The notes under the pieces are model-generated. The model was not told the DNA's origin. It worked only from the letters and a program-made list of their open reading frames with translations, and did no database searches. A stretch of 32,580 nt of DNA from assembly GCA_903859815.1 (NCBI GenBank), contig CAIOOA010000074.1, forward strand, positions 1 through 32,580, given 5' to 3'. Both the position numbers and the translations under genes were made by a program. Source of the stretch: an uncultured Methylococcaceae bacterium (GTDB lineage Bacteria; Pseudomonadota; Gammaproteobacteria; Methylococcales; Methylococcaceae). Position 1 is the first letter of the stretch; each line of letters begins with the position of its first letter. Of the stretch, positions 1 to 7,750 are shown piece after piece.

Positions 1-245
1 ATAAAAGGATAGGTTCCATCAGGGTTTTTGATCTTGAATTGAATCTGGGAGGAACAGGCTGTTCCGTTATAGAGCAGCGTAAGAGCAGCGAAAGTATTTG
101 TATTAGGATCACCAAATGCGTGATTTGCATCATAATCGCAAGTATAGGTGTCTTGTGCGGTTGTGGCATACATTGCACTGGCGGAAACGGGCATTAACCC
201 AGATAGCAGCACAGCGGCCGTGGATAATTTTAGACGACTGTTCAT
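1..245 (-). CDS. Secreted protein of unknown function, 3' end outside the window
   Basis: The minus strand is open from an ATG at 245 to the window edge, giving 81 codons. The protein begins MNSRLKLSTAAVLLSGLMPV and has a clear Sec signal peptide: basic N-region, hydrophobic core about residues 8-18, and an A-S-A site near residues 22-24. The mature part is polar and has two cysteines (in TYTCDY and TACSSQ), which could form a disulfide in the periplasm. An AAGGG lies 10 nt upstream of the ATG. I do not recognise the family. The opposite strand is also open here, but its product has no signal peptide or family pattern, so I take the minus strand as coding. Confidence 0.65.
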   Translation of the reverse strand, partial: MNSRLKLSTAAVLLSGLMPVSASAMYATTAQDTYTCDYDANHAFGDPNTNTFAALTLLYNGTACSSQIQFKIKNPDGTYPF

Positions 246-654
246 GGTTATTATACCCTTTGCATTATCAAAAAATGAAGGTTAGGGGAATTTTCTTATC
301 AACCTTTGGTACTAGTGGATATTGCAGTGGTCATGGGGTCAATGTTGTTGAATTAAGCAACAACCATGTACAATACACTGATTTTATTAATATATCATAA
401 TGAATGGCTGAATAAAACTCTATCACAGATTTGAGAAAGCGTTCAAGTTTCGTAATCCACTCAGTGGCGCTTTAGACCGAAGCAGGATAAAAGTCTTGCA
501 TTGCAAGGGTTCATATTCAGGCCGCACCCCCGAAGCTCATTAAAACACCTCCAGAGTTAATCTTTATAATAAGAACTCCCTATTTTTAATCCACTTATGA
601 TTTAATTGCGATAATAAACCCGGTATTGACTTACCTATTGACTGATTATCACCT
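246..654. other. Intergenic region between divergent genes, with one small inverted repeat
   Basis: About 400 bp separate two divergent genes. The only structure I can point to is an inverted repeat with 7-bp arms, GTTGTTG at 344-350 and CAACAAC at 358-364, about 100 bp upstream of the minus-strand start. It could be an operator, but this is weak. On the minus strand near 555-530 a good GGAGG precedes a 7-codon ORF (MSFGGAA), possibly a leader peptide or chance. No RNA gene is recognised. Confidence 0.3.
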
Positions 655-1377
655 TTGAGCCAATCGATAAAAATAAGCTTAGCGTACTGTTTTGCGCCCC
701 TTTTGTTCTTCACATTCCCATTGCATGCGGAAGGCTTTGGTGCGCTTGCCGTCGTTTCCACTGAATATTTTTATCGTGGTTATTCCAAAAGCGCCAACCA
801 TCCTGCGGTTCGCGCCAATGTGGATTATGGACACCCGTCCGGTTTCTTTTTGGGTTCTTGGATTTCATGGGTGGATTTTGATGACACTGATTACCCGGAT
901 CGGTCGAACGTCGAATTTTATCCCTATCTAGGATTCAACTATAAGCTTTCCGAGCAGTGGCGTATCGAAGCTTCGGTGGCCCGTTATCTGTACGATGGTC
1001 GGATTTTCGGAAAATTTTCCGACTATAACGAGTACAGCACGGTTTTGCACTACAGTGACCTAGCCAGCCTCCGTGTTGATTTTGCCAATGATGCTTACAA
1101 TCGTGGTGCGGGTGCCACCAATGTTGAACTCACTGGGCGCTACCCTATTTTAGCCAAGCTATCGGTTTCTGGAGGCTTGGGTTACAACAATGCAACTCCC
1201 GTGCTTGAATATGATACCTTGTATTGGAATTTGGGGGTGACGTGGCACTTCAAGTACGTCGCATTGGATTTGCGTTATGCCGATGCCGCCGATTTGGTGG
1301 AATATTATGATGTTGGTGTGATAGCGTTGCCAGAACTCAAGCAGAACTTCATTTTCTCACTCATGGTAGGTTTCTAG
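655..1377 (+). CDS. TIGR02001/Gcw_chp-type putative outer-membrane protein
   Basis: The product has 240 aa with a signal peptide (hydrophobic core about residues 8-22, cut after FPLHA). The mature protein is rich in aromatic residues and alternates like a beta-barrel, ending in MVGF with a terminal Phe as in outer-membrane proteins. The N-terminal pattern VSTEYFYRGYSKS and the later YPYLGFNYK match my memory of the TIGR02001/Gcw_chp family of unknown function in proteobacteria. The start is TTG; no in-frame ATG fits the signal peptide better, and the ribosome site is weak. The gene stands alone, followed by a cluster of palindromic repeats. A role in the outer membrane is inferred; no substrate is known. 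Confidence 0.7.
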   Translation: MSQSIKISLAYCFAPLLFFTFPLHAEGFGALAVVSTEYFYRGYSKSANHPAVRANVDYGHPSGFFLGSWISWVDFDDTDYPDRSNVEFYPYLGFNYKLSEQWRIEASVARYLYDGRIFGKFSDYNEYSTVLHYSDLASLRVDFANDAYNRGAGATNVELTGRYPILAKLSVSGGLGYNNATPVLEYDTLYWNLGVTWHFKYVALDLRYADAADLVEYYDVGVIALPELKQNFIFSLMVGF

Positions 1378-1416
1378 TCAAGGCCGATAAGCAAAGAGTT
1401 TGGACTTACCTGCTCT

Positions 1417-1540
1417 TGGAGTGCAAGGCTTGCCTTGCTGATATTCACAAGCGTTTGGGAGCCCTCGCAAGGCAAGCCTTGTACTCTATCTTTTTGCAAG
1501 GCAAGCCTTGCACTCCATTTTTTTGCAAGGCAAGCCTTGC
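1417..1540. repeat. Cluster of four GCAAGGC...GCCTTGC palindromes
   Basis: Four copies of a short inverted repeat lie here. One, at 1417-1438, is in one orientation (GGAGTGCAAGGCTTGCCTTG), and three (1467-1481, 1496-1517, 1525-1540) are in the other, built on GCAAGGCAAGCCTTGC. The copies at 1417 and 1496 carry the same outer flank (TGGAGT/ACTCCA) and are reverse complements of each other over 22 bp. The same 22-bp arms occur at 31472-31533 inside a gene, so this is a dispersed family. Most of the gap before the sigma factor gene is made of this cluster. Confidence 0.8.
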
Positions 1541-1695
1541 CCCTCATCTTTTTGCGCTATGAGGCTTTTAGAAAAAAATCAAATTTTTCATCCGGGCATG
1601 AACTAATTGGGTTAGTTTGGGAATTAACGGTTAAAGACATCCAACAGGGAGTCATTCACTTTGAATACTGGACCCAAGCCTAAGGATCAAAAAAC

Positions 1696-2322
1696 ATGTT
1701 CAATCGATCAAAAAATTTGGGAACACGACAAATGCCCAAGCCTGCAACAAGCGAAATTAGCGATAATGTTTTGATCCAGCGAATATGCGAGTCTGACACC
1801 GAAGCATTCGAGGCTTTGTATAAGCGCTATTACCCAAAGCTTTTTCAGTTTATATTACGGGTTACGCGGCATCTTGATCAAATTGAAGAAATTATCAACG
1901 ATGTCATGTATGTGGTGTGGAGAAGGGCCTCTTCGTTCCAGCCTGAAACCAGAGCCTCGACATGGATATTTGGCATTGCCTATAAAAAATCCTTGAAGTC
2001 ATTGTCCGAGCGGCAACCCGGCGAACATTTGGAACTGGATGATGCTGCCGACCTTATACCAGGGGTTGAGGATAGCGGCCTGCAAAATTTGGAACTTGAG
2101 GATTGGATTTCTGTGGCGTTTAGTAAACTCTCGACGGACCAACGGGCAGTGCTGGAACTGACTTACCATCAAGGCTTGCATTACCATGAAATCGCCCAAA
2201 TCATGGATTGCCCTGAAAATACCGTCAAAACCCGGATGTTTAGCGCTAGAAAAAAAATCAAGGCGTTGTTTCCTGAGTTTTTACCCGAATCCAATGCCGG
2301 TTATAGAGGTAATACACTATGA
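1696..2322 (+). CDS. ECF-type RNA polymerase sigma factor
   Basis: The product has 208 aa with the two domains of an extracytoplasmic-function sigma factor. Sigma-2 is at about residues 38-82 (FEALYKRYYPKLFQFILRVT, then EEIINDVMYVVWRR). Sigma-4 is at about 145-190, with a helix-turn-helix in HYHEIAQIMDCPENTVKTRM. It would direct transcription of its own operon and perhaps a wider set of genes. The ATG at 1696 is preceded by AAGGA with a good spacing; an alternative ATG is at 1732. It overlaps the anti-sigma gene by 4 bp (ATGA), so the two are translationally coupled. I found no convincing ECF promoter upstream; GGGAATT near 1618-1624 is a weak -35 candidate. Confidence 0.92.
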   Translation: MFNRSKNLGTRQMPKPATSEISDNVLIQRICESDTEAFEALYKRYYPKLFQFILRVTRHLDQIEEIINDVMYVVWRRASSFQPETRASTWIFGIAYKKSLKSLSERQPGEHLELDDAADLIPGVEDSGLQNLELEDWISVAFSKLSTDQRAVLELTYHQGLHYHEIAQIMDCPENTVKTRMFSARKKIKALFPEFLPESNAGYRGNTL

Positions 2323-3056
2323 ACACTCAATCTTCTGCGGCTTATTTAGCTCATGACGAAATTTGGTTGTTAATTCCATGGTATGCAAATGGGAGCTTGT
2401 CAGGTTCGGAACACGACCGTGTAAAGGCCCATGTGCAGGTTTGCTTGATGTGTCGGCGGGAGCTTTCCTATCAACTCATGCTTGCCAAGCAGTTGGAACA
2501 TACTCCACGCATGGAAATATCCAGCAAACCCTCGTTTGAAAGGCTGATGTCCCGCATTAGCGAGGAAGATAGTCCGCAGACAGAGCCAATGATAAAGCCA
2601 AGGACAAAACGAAGAAAGGAAAGACAAGGCAATACCCAAGGTTTAGCCCGTTTGAAGGGTTTCCTGATTTTTTTTATTCCGCCGAAACATTGGGCAGCCG
2701 CCTTCGCCACAGCACTGTTGGCTATCGCAATCGCGTTGCAATTTGGCGGAATACCCAACCATGGCATCAAGGACTATCATACCGTTGCCAATCCGCATGA
2801 ACTGGATCGTTTCAGTACGCAGGATCTGCGCGTGGTTTTTGCCGATCAAGTCACTGAACGGGAAATCAGTGCTTTGATTGGTTCAATTCAAGGCAGAAAA
2901 CTGGACGGCCCAAATCGGGTGGGTGCGATTACCATTAGAATCCCCGACAGCCTGACGGCAGACCAAGCGCTTAGCCAATTGCGCGACAGCAAATTAGTCA
3001 TTTTTGCGGAACCAGCCTTGCCGCAATCTGGCAAACCTAACGGGGGAGGCGGCTAG
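2319..3056 (+). CDS. Zinc-finger anti-sigma factor with a propeptide-like outer domain
   Basis: The product has 245 aa. The N-terminus carries a ZAS-type zinc site (His38, Cys42, Cys45 in HVQVCLMC), the usual sigma-binding domain of anti-sigma factors. A basic stretch (about 93-105) is followed by one membrane helix at about 113-145. The outer part, about 165-238, contains DLRVVFADQVTEREISALIG, then a GPN-x-VGAITIRIP strand and a final FAEPALP. This pattern resembles the I9/fervidolysin-like propeptide of subtilases (inference). The gene overlaps the sigma gene by 4 bp and the S8 peptidase by 1 bp. The layout suggests that the sigma factor is held at the membrane and that the outer domain senses, or is cut by, a protease. 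Confidence 0.85.
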   Translation: MNTQSSAAYLAHDEIWLLIPWYANGSLSGSEHDRVKAHVQVCLMCRRELSYQLMLAKQLEHTPRMEISSKPSFERLMSRISEEDSPQTEPMIKPRTKRRKERQGNTQGLARLKGFLIFFIPPKHWAAAFATALLAIAIALQFGGIPNHGIKDYHTVANPHELDRFSTQDLRVVFADQVTEREISALIGSIQGRKLDGPNRVGAITIRIPDSLTADQALSQLRDSKLVIFAEPALPQSGKPNGGGG

Positions 3057-4399
3057 TGACATTGATTCCAAAGCTAATGATTTTGAGCTTGCTGACTATG
3101 TTGCAGAGCGCTTGCGCATCTTTTGACGCTCCGAATTCCAACGCTTTGGCGCAATCTTCAACAAGCAGCCAAGCATCGGCATCATCCAAACAAATACTGA
3201 TCACGTTTGAGGATGAGCGCAATCAGAGAGTCCCGCTTGCCGACTCGCTCGGTGGCTATCGGCAGCGGGGCGACTATGGCAATTCGACTTGGAGTAAGCG
3301 TGTAGCCGATGCCTTGGCCGAGGACTATGGGCTGCGCCAAGTCACACAATGGCCAATCAATACCTTAGGCATCCATTGTGTGGTTTATGAAATTCCAGCC
3401 AATCAATCCATCGAACAAGTGTTGAAACGTTTGGAAAAGGATAAGCGGGTTGAAGCCGCACAAGCGATGAAGACATATCAGGTGATGGGGGAAGCCTACA
3501 GCGACCCTTACTTCAAGTTGCAAACCGGTATCCGCGACATGCATGTGGAACCGGCCCATCATATTGCCACCGGGCGGAATGTCAAGGTCGCAGTGATCGA
3601 CACCGGGGTGGATGGCAAGCATCCCGACTTGTCGGGGCAAATCGCCTACTCACAGAATTTCGTTGCAGAGCCGAATGATAGCCTTGACGATATACATGGA
3701 ACCGCCGTTGCCGGTGTCATCGCGGCGACCGCCAACAATCAGATGGGCATCGTCGGCATGGCACCGAACGCAAAAATCATCGCCCTTAAAGCGTGTTGGC
3801 AAACCGACCCGAAAAAAGCTGAGGCGGTTTGTAACAGCTTGACCTTAGCCTTGGCCTTGAACACAGCGATTAACCTTAAAACCGACATCATCAATTTGAG
3901 TTTGACCGGATCGCAGGACCCGCTGGTCGAACGCTTGGTAAACAAGGCAGTTAAAGATGGCCTTATTGTCGTGGCCTCGGCCCCTTCGGCTGACCTGGGT
4001 AAAAATGACTTCCCCGCATCCGTCAAAGGTGTCATTGCGGTGCGGATAGCTCAGGCGGAAGTCAATTCTTTAACCATTACGGGTGGAAGCATTCCAGCTC
4101 CCGGCATGGAGATTTTAACCACCCTGCCGCATGGCACTTATAACTTCATGTCGGGCAGTTCATTTGCCGCAGCGCATATTTCCGGCTTAATCGCGTTATT
4201 ACTGGAATTAAAACCTCATATTGATTCAGAGCAAATCATGGCGGTTTTAAAAACCTCCATTGCGCGATCTACCGAAATGGCATCCGTCAACACCGTCGAT
4301 GCTTGCGCATTAATGGCAAATGTTAAGGGTGTGCCTCATTGTGACAAACTTGCAATCAACCCCAAACCAGCGACATTGGCTTCGCCTTCCCCGTTATAG
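3056..4399 (+). CDS. S8 (subtilisin-family) serine peptidase, exported, probable lipoprotein
   Basis: The product has 447 aa from a GTG start that overlaps the previous stop by 1 bp. A short hydrophobic leader ends in LQSAC (Cys20), a near-lipobox with Gln at -3, so lipidation is possible but not certain. A propeptide-like region (about 45-145) precedes the catalytic domain. The triad is visible: Asp182 in AVIDTGVDGKHPDL, His214 in IHGTAVAGVIAA, Ser369 in SGSSFAAAH. The usual oxyanion-hole motif with Asn (AGN) is not where expected: the strand IVVASA continues PSADLGKNDFPAS. The family cuts proteins; as the last gene of the ECF operon it may act on the anti-sigma factor or on misfolded envelope proteins (inference). 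Confidence 0.88.
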   Translation: MTLIPKLMILSLLTMLQSACASFDAPNSNALAQSSTSSQASASSKQILITFEDERNQRVPLADSLGGYRQRGDYGNSTWSKRVADALAEDYGLRQVTQWPINTLGIHCVVYEIPANQSIEQVLKRLEKDKRVEAAQAMKTYQVMGEAYSDPYFKLQTGIRDMHVEPAHHIATGRNVKVAVIDTGVDGKHPDLSGQIAYSQNFVAEPNDSLDDIHGTAVAGVIAATANNQMGIVGMAPNAKIIALKACWQTDPKKAEAVCNSLTLALALNTAINLKTDIINLSLTGSQDPLVERLVNKAVKDGLIVVASAPSADLGKNDFPASVKGVIAVRIAQAEVNSLTITGGSIPAPGMEILTTLPHGTYNFMSGSSFAAAHISGLIALLLELKPHIDSEQIMAVLKTSIARSTEMASVNTVDACALMANVKGVPHCDKLAINPKPATLASPSPL

Positions 4400-4441
4400 T
4401 TAACGACGCTAGGTTTTAGTTGCTTATCAATATCACCCAAT

Positions 4442-4467
4442 AACCCATGGTCATTGGGTTGTTTTTT
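4442..4467 (+). terminator. Intrinsic terminator after the S8 peptidase gene
   Basis: A hairpin with arms AACCCA (4442-4447) and TGGGTT (4455-4460) is followed by T6 at 4462-4467. It lies 43 bp after the peptidase stop and would end the sigma/anti-sigma/peptidase operon. Confidence 0.7.
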
Positions 4468-4583
4468 CTGTCATTACTCATTATGGCTGAAATAACGAGC
4501 GGAGGAGTGATCGATTGTGCCTGTCTCATCAGCAGATATATTTTGTAAACAATTACCCCATCCACGCTACAGGAGATTGATTT

Positions 4584-5711
4584 ATGACGATTAGATGCTT
4601 GCAAAAAGCTGCACTTTTTCCCAAGGTGGCTATCCTGAGTGTATGCGCCACGCTGTTGCCAATCCAAGCCATGGCTGGCTATGTTCAAGAAAACCTAGTT
4701 TCGGATATATCGGGCTTGGCCAAGAACTTTGACACCCATTTAACCAATCCTTGGGGCATATCGTTTAACGCCACCGGCCCATTTTGGGTTTCGAACAACC
4801 GTGACGGAACCAGCACCCTTTACAATACGAGCGGAACGCCTCAAGCTTTGGTGGTCACCGTGCCGACAAAATCCGGTTCAGGGACAGGAAGCCCAACAGG
4901 ACAGGTTTTTAACACGAATAACGGCACAGGGGCATTTTCAGGGGACAGGTTTATTTTTGCGACTGAAGACGGCACGATTTCCGGCTGGAGCAGCGGGACT
5001 AATGCTGTAAAGAGAGCAGAAGGCTCCACTGACTCGGTTTATAAAGGCTTGGCCATCGATAATACGAGCAATAGGCTCTACGCAGCCAATTTTGGCAACA
5101 CTGGAAAGATTGACGCATTTAATACGAACTACACGTCCACCCTTGCTGGTCAATTTATCGATCCAAATCTTCCCGAAAAATATGCCCCGTTCAATATTCA
5201 AAATATCGGAGGGGTGTTATATGTCGCCTATGCTTTTAAGGGTAATACGTCTGACACGGACGAAACAACAGGGGATGGGCTTGGAATTGTTAATAAGTAC
5301 GATACTAATGGCAATTTCATCAACCGACTCATCACGGGCGGTCAACTCAATGCACCTTGGGGTTTTGCGCTCGCCCCTTCGGATTTTGGCGAATACAGCA
5401 ATGACCTGTTGGTCGGCAATTTTGGCGATGGCAGGATCAACGCCTACGATCCTACCAGCGGTGCTTTTCAGGGTACCTTGACTGACCCTTCTGGAAATCC
5501 GATAGTGATAGAGGGTCTTTGGGGGCTTGCATTTGGCAATGGAGGCAACGCTGGTGCGAAGAACAAGCTTTATTTCGCAGCCGGCATCAATAATGAGGTG
5601 AACGGACTCTTCGGTAGCTTGGCCGTACCCGAACCGGATAGTTTGTCACTCATTGGAATTGGTTTGCTAGGGTTGGCTGTCTCTAGGCGGCTAAACAGGT
5701 TACAAAATTAA
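4584..5711 (+). CDS. TIGR03118-family secreted protein with PEP-CTERM sorting signal
   Basis: The product has 375 aa. It has a signal peptide (core about 12-28, cut near AMA-GY) and a C-terminal PEP-CTERM signal: VPEPDSLSLIGIGLLGLAVS and then the basic tail RRLNR. Such proteins are processed by exosortase at the inner membrane and are common in biofilm/exopolysaccharide producers. The body (NPWGISF, GDRFIFATEDGTISGW, NAPWGFALAPSDFG, IEGLWGLAFGNGG) matches the TIGR03118 family as I remember it, probably a beta-propeller. AGGAG lies 9 nt upstream of the ATG. The gene stands alone between two terminators; no exosortase gene is in this window. Confidence 0.85.
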   Translation: MTIRCLQKAALFPKVAILSVCATLLPIQAMAGYVQENLVSDISGLAKNFDTHLTNPWGISFNATGPFWVSNNRDGTSTLYNTSGTPQALVVTVPTKSGSGTGSPTGQVFNTNNGTGAFSGDRFIFATEDGTISGWSSGTNAVKRAEGSTDSVYKGLAIDNTSNRLYAANFGNTGKIDAFNTNYTSTLAGQFIDPNLPEKYAPFNIQNIGGVLYVAYAFKGNTSDTDETTGDGLGIVNKYDTNGNFINRLITGGQLNAPWGFALAPSDFGEYSNDLLVGNFGDGRINAYDPTSGAFQGTLTDPSGNPIVIEGLWGLAFGNGGNAGAKNKLYFAAGINNEVNGLFGSLAVPEPDSLSLIGIGLLGLAVSRRLNRLQN

Positions 5712-5734
5712 ACCCCGGCGACACAGAGCAAACA

Positions 5735-5778
5735 GCAAGGCAAAGTAATTTCCCTATTTGCCTTGCCGTGCTTTTTTT
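5735..5778 (+). terminator. Intrinsic terminator after the PEP-CTERM gene
   Basis: A perfect 10-bp stem, GCAAGGCAAA (5735-5744) and TTTGCCTTGC (5757-5766), is followed by a T7 run at 5772-5778. It lies between convergent genes. The T-run is on the plus strand, so it mainly serves the PEP-CTERM gene. Confidence 0.8.
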
Positions 5779-5783
5779 CCTGC

Positions 5784-7040
5784 CTACCTTTTCATCGAAT
5801 CAAAAAACTCACCATTGGTTTTGGTGTCTTTAAGCTTGCCGATTAAAAATTCGCTGGCGGCCATTTCATCCATGGGTTGGAGAATTTTGCGTAAGATCCA
5901 GCATTTTTGCAGTTCGTCTTGGGGAACCAGATACTCTTCACGGCGAGTGCCGGAGCGATTGATGTTGATGGCAGGGTAGATGCGTTTTTCGGCGATTTTG
6001 CGCTCCAAATGCAGTTCCATGTTGCCGGTTCCCTTGAATTCCTCGTAAATGACTTCATCCATGCGCGAACCGGTGTCCACCAGTGCGGTGGCAATGATGG
6101 TCAGGCTGCCCCCTTCCTCGATGTTGCGAGCCGCGCCAAAAAACCGTTTTGGCCGTTCCAAGGCATTGGCATCGACACCACCCGTCAGCACCTTGCCGGA
6201 TGAGGGTACGACAGTATTGTAAGCACGTGCCAAGCGAGTGATGGAATCCAACAAAATAATCACGTCGCGCTTATGTTCGACCAAGCGCTTGGCCTTTTCA
6301 ATGACCATTTCAGCGACTTGGACATGGCGGGCGGGCGGTTCGTCAAAGGTAGAGGAAACCACCTCGCCTTTTACGCTGCGCTGCATTTCAGTCACTTCCT
6401 CCGGGCGCTCGTCGATCAGCAGCACAATCAAATAGCATTCCGGGTTTTGCTCGGCTATCGAGTGGGCAAGGTTCTGCAAAATCATCGTCTTGCCCGCTTT
6501 CGGCGGCGAAACAATCAATCCGCGCTGGCCTTTGCCAATGGGGGCCACCAAATCAATAATGCGGGCTGTGAGGTCTTCACTGGTTCCGTTGCCCAGTTCC
6601 AGCACGAAGCGCGACTTGGGGAACAGCGGGGTTAGGTTGGAGAACAGAATCTTGTGCTTGGCGTTTTCGGGGGGTTCAAAATTGATCTGCTCGACCTTGA
6701 GCATGGCGAAGTAACGTTCGCTCTCTTTGGGTGGCCTGATTTTGCCTGATATAGTGTCGCCAGTCCTCAGGGAAAAGCGCCTGATTTGGCTGGGCGACAC
6801 ATAGATGTCGTCTGGCCCTGCCAAATACGAGCTGTCGGTGGAGCGGAGAAAGCCGAAGCCGTCAGTCAGGATTTCCAGCACCCCGTCGCCGAAAATGTCT
6901 TCGCCACTTTTAGCTTGTTTTTTCAGGATGGCAAAAATGAGGTCCTGTTTTTTGGAGCGGGCGAAGCCCTCAATGTCGAGTGATTCGGCTATGTCGATAA
7001 GCTCGGCAACGGGCTTACGTTTAAGGTCGGTCAGGTTCAT
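5784..7040 (-). CDS. rho: Transcription termination factor Rho
   Basis: The product has 418 aa, close to the 419 aa of E. coli Rho, with an ATG start. It shows the N-terminal helical domain (1-48), the RNA-binding cold-shock-like domain with DGFGFLR at about 60-66, a Walker A motif SPPKAGKT at 178-185, and Walker B in [14 protein letters not shown]. Rho is a hexameric RNA-dependent ATPase that ends transcription of untranslated RNA. It lies 203 bp downstream of trxA on the same strand, the order also seen in E. coli. The gap holds a hairpin, and rho leaders are often autoregulated. Nothing unusual was seen in the protein. Confidence 0.98.
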   Translation of the reverse strand: MNLTDLKRKPVAELIDIAESLDIEGFARSKKQDLIFAILKKQAKSGEDIFGDGVLEILTDGFGFLRSTDSSYLAGPDDIYVSPSQIRRFSLRTGDTISGKIRPPKESERYFAMLKVEQINFEPPENAKHKILFSNLTPLFPKSRFVLELGNGTSEDLTARIIDLVAPIGKGQRGLIVSPPKAGKTMILQNLAHSIAEQNPECYLIVLLIDERPEEVTEMQRSVKGEVVSSTFDEPPARHVQVAEMVIEKAKRLVEHKRDVIILLDSITRLARAYNTVVPSSGKVLTGGVDANALERPKRFFGAARNIEEGGSLTIIATALVDTGSRMDEVIYEEFKGTGNMELHLERKIAEKRIYPAININRSGTRREEYLVPQDELQKCWILRKILQPMDEMAASEFLIGKLKDTKTNGEFFDSMKR

Positions 7041-7205
7041 AGGTTAAGAGTCAAGAAAAGCGGATTGAAAGGCTTGCGTCGCTTGATTTAGGGATGGACC
7101 CTAGGGGATGCCGGGGGGTCTAAGAGCCTCAGGGAGACAACCGATAGCGGTCACAGGCTTGAGAGATTAATTCTTTTATTGTTATAGCATAGCACGTTGA
7201 TGGGT

Positions 7206-7234
7206 GGCCCGTCCAGAAAGAATCCAAACGGGCC
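7206..7234 (-). terminator. Possible hairpin between trxA and rho
   Basis: The arms GGCCCGT (7206-7212) and ACGGGCC (7228-7234) form a GC-rich hairpin 10 bp after the trxA stop. There is no T-run on the minus strand, so it may be an mRNA-stabilising stem or a weak or Rho-related terminator and not an intrinsic one. Confidence 0.35.
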
Positions 7235-7243
7235 GAAGCTCAA

Positions 7244-7570
7244 TCAGATACTGGTGGATAACCAAGCCGTAAGTTGGGACTTGGAGAGTGCGCCGACTTT
7301 GGTGGCTTGCGCCTGACCATTCACGAACAGCATCAAAGTGGGGATGCCACGAACACCATAGCGTTGGGGGGTTGCTGAATTGTCGTCAATGTTTAATTTG
7401 GCGACGGTGAGCCTGCCCTGATATTCTTTGGCGATGTCCTCAAGGATAGGGCCTATCATTTTGCAGGGGCCGCACCATTCGGCCCAATAATCGACCAACA
7501 CCGGGCCGTCCGCATTGAGCACTTTTTCATCAAAGTCATCGTCGCTTAGTTTCAGGATATTGTCACTCAC
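7244..7570 (-). CDS. trxA: Thioredoxin 1
   Basis: The product has 108 aa, the normal length. It has the active site WCGPC (Cys33 and Cys36), the buried Asp27 region (VLVDYWAEW) and the cis-proline at Pro77 in RGIPTLMLF. It is a cytoplasmic disulfide reductase that receives electrons from thioredoxin reductase. The start is GTG with GGAG upstream at a good distance. It is followed by rho on the same strand. Confidence 0.97.
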   Translation of the reverse strand: MSDNILKLSDDDFDEKVLNADGPVLVDYWAEWCGPCKMIGPILEDIAKEYQGRLTVAKLNIDDNSATPQRYGVRGIPTLMLFVNGQAQATKVGALSKSQLTAWLSTSI

Positions 7571-7750
7571 AGGTATCTCCAGAGTTGATTAGGGGGGAGC
7601 TTGACTGTCAAAGTCAACACTCGGTTCCACAGGCGGATAGTCATCCGAATCGTTCATTTTCAGCCCAAACCGGGCAAGATTCAAGCCCCAAAAGCAATGC
7701 TGACTTCCTGACGGTCATATTGAAAGTCAGAATGGGGCTGACGGGGCGGG

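Noticed and set aside
116-400. Plus-strand ORF of 94 codons at the window start
   Set aside because: It is antisense to a better minus-strand gene with a signal peptide, and its product has no recognisable pattern.
1435-1683. Plus-strand ORF of 82 codons
   Set aside because: Most of it is a read-through of the GCAAGGC palindrome cluster; no ribosome site and no protein-like pattern.
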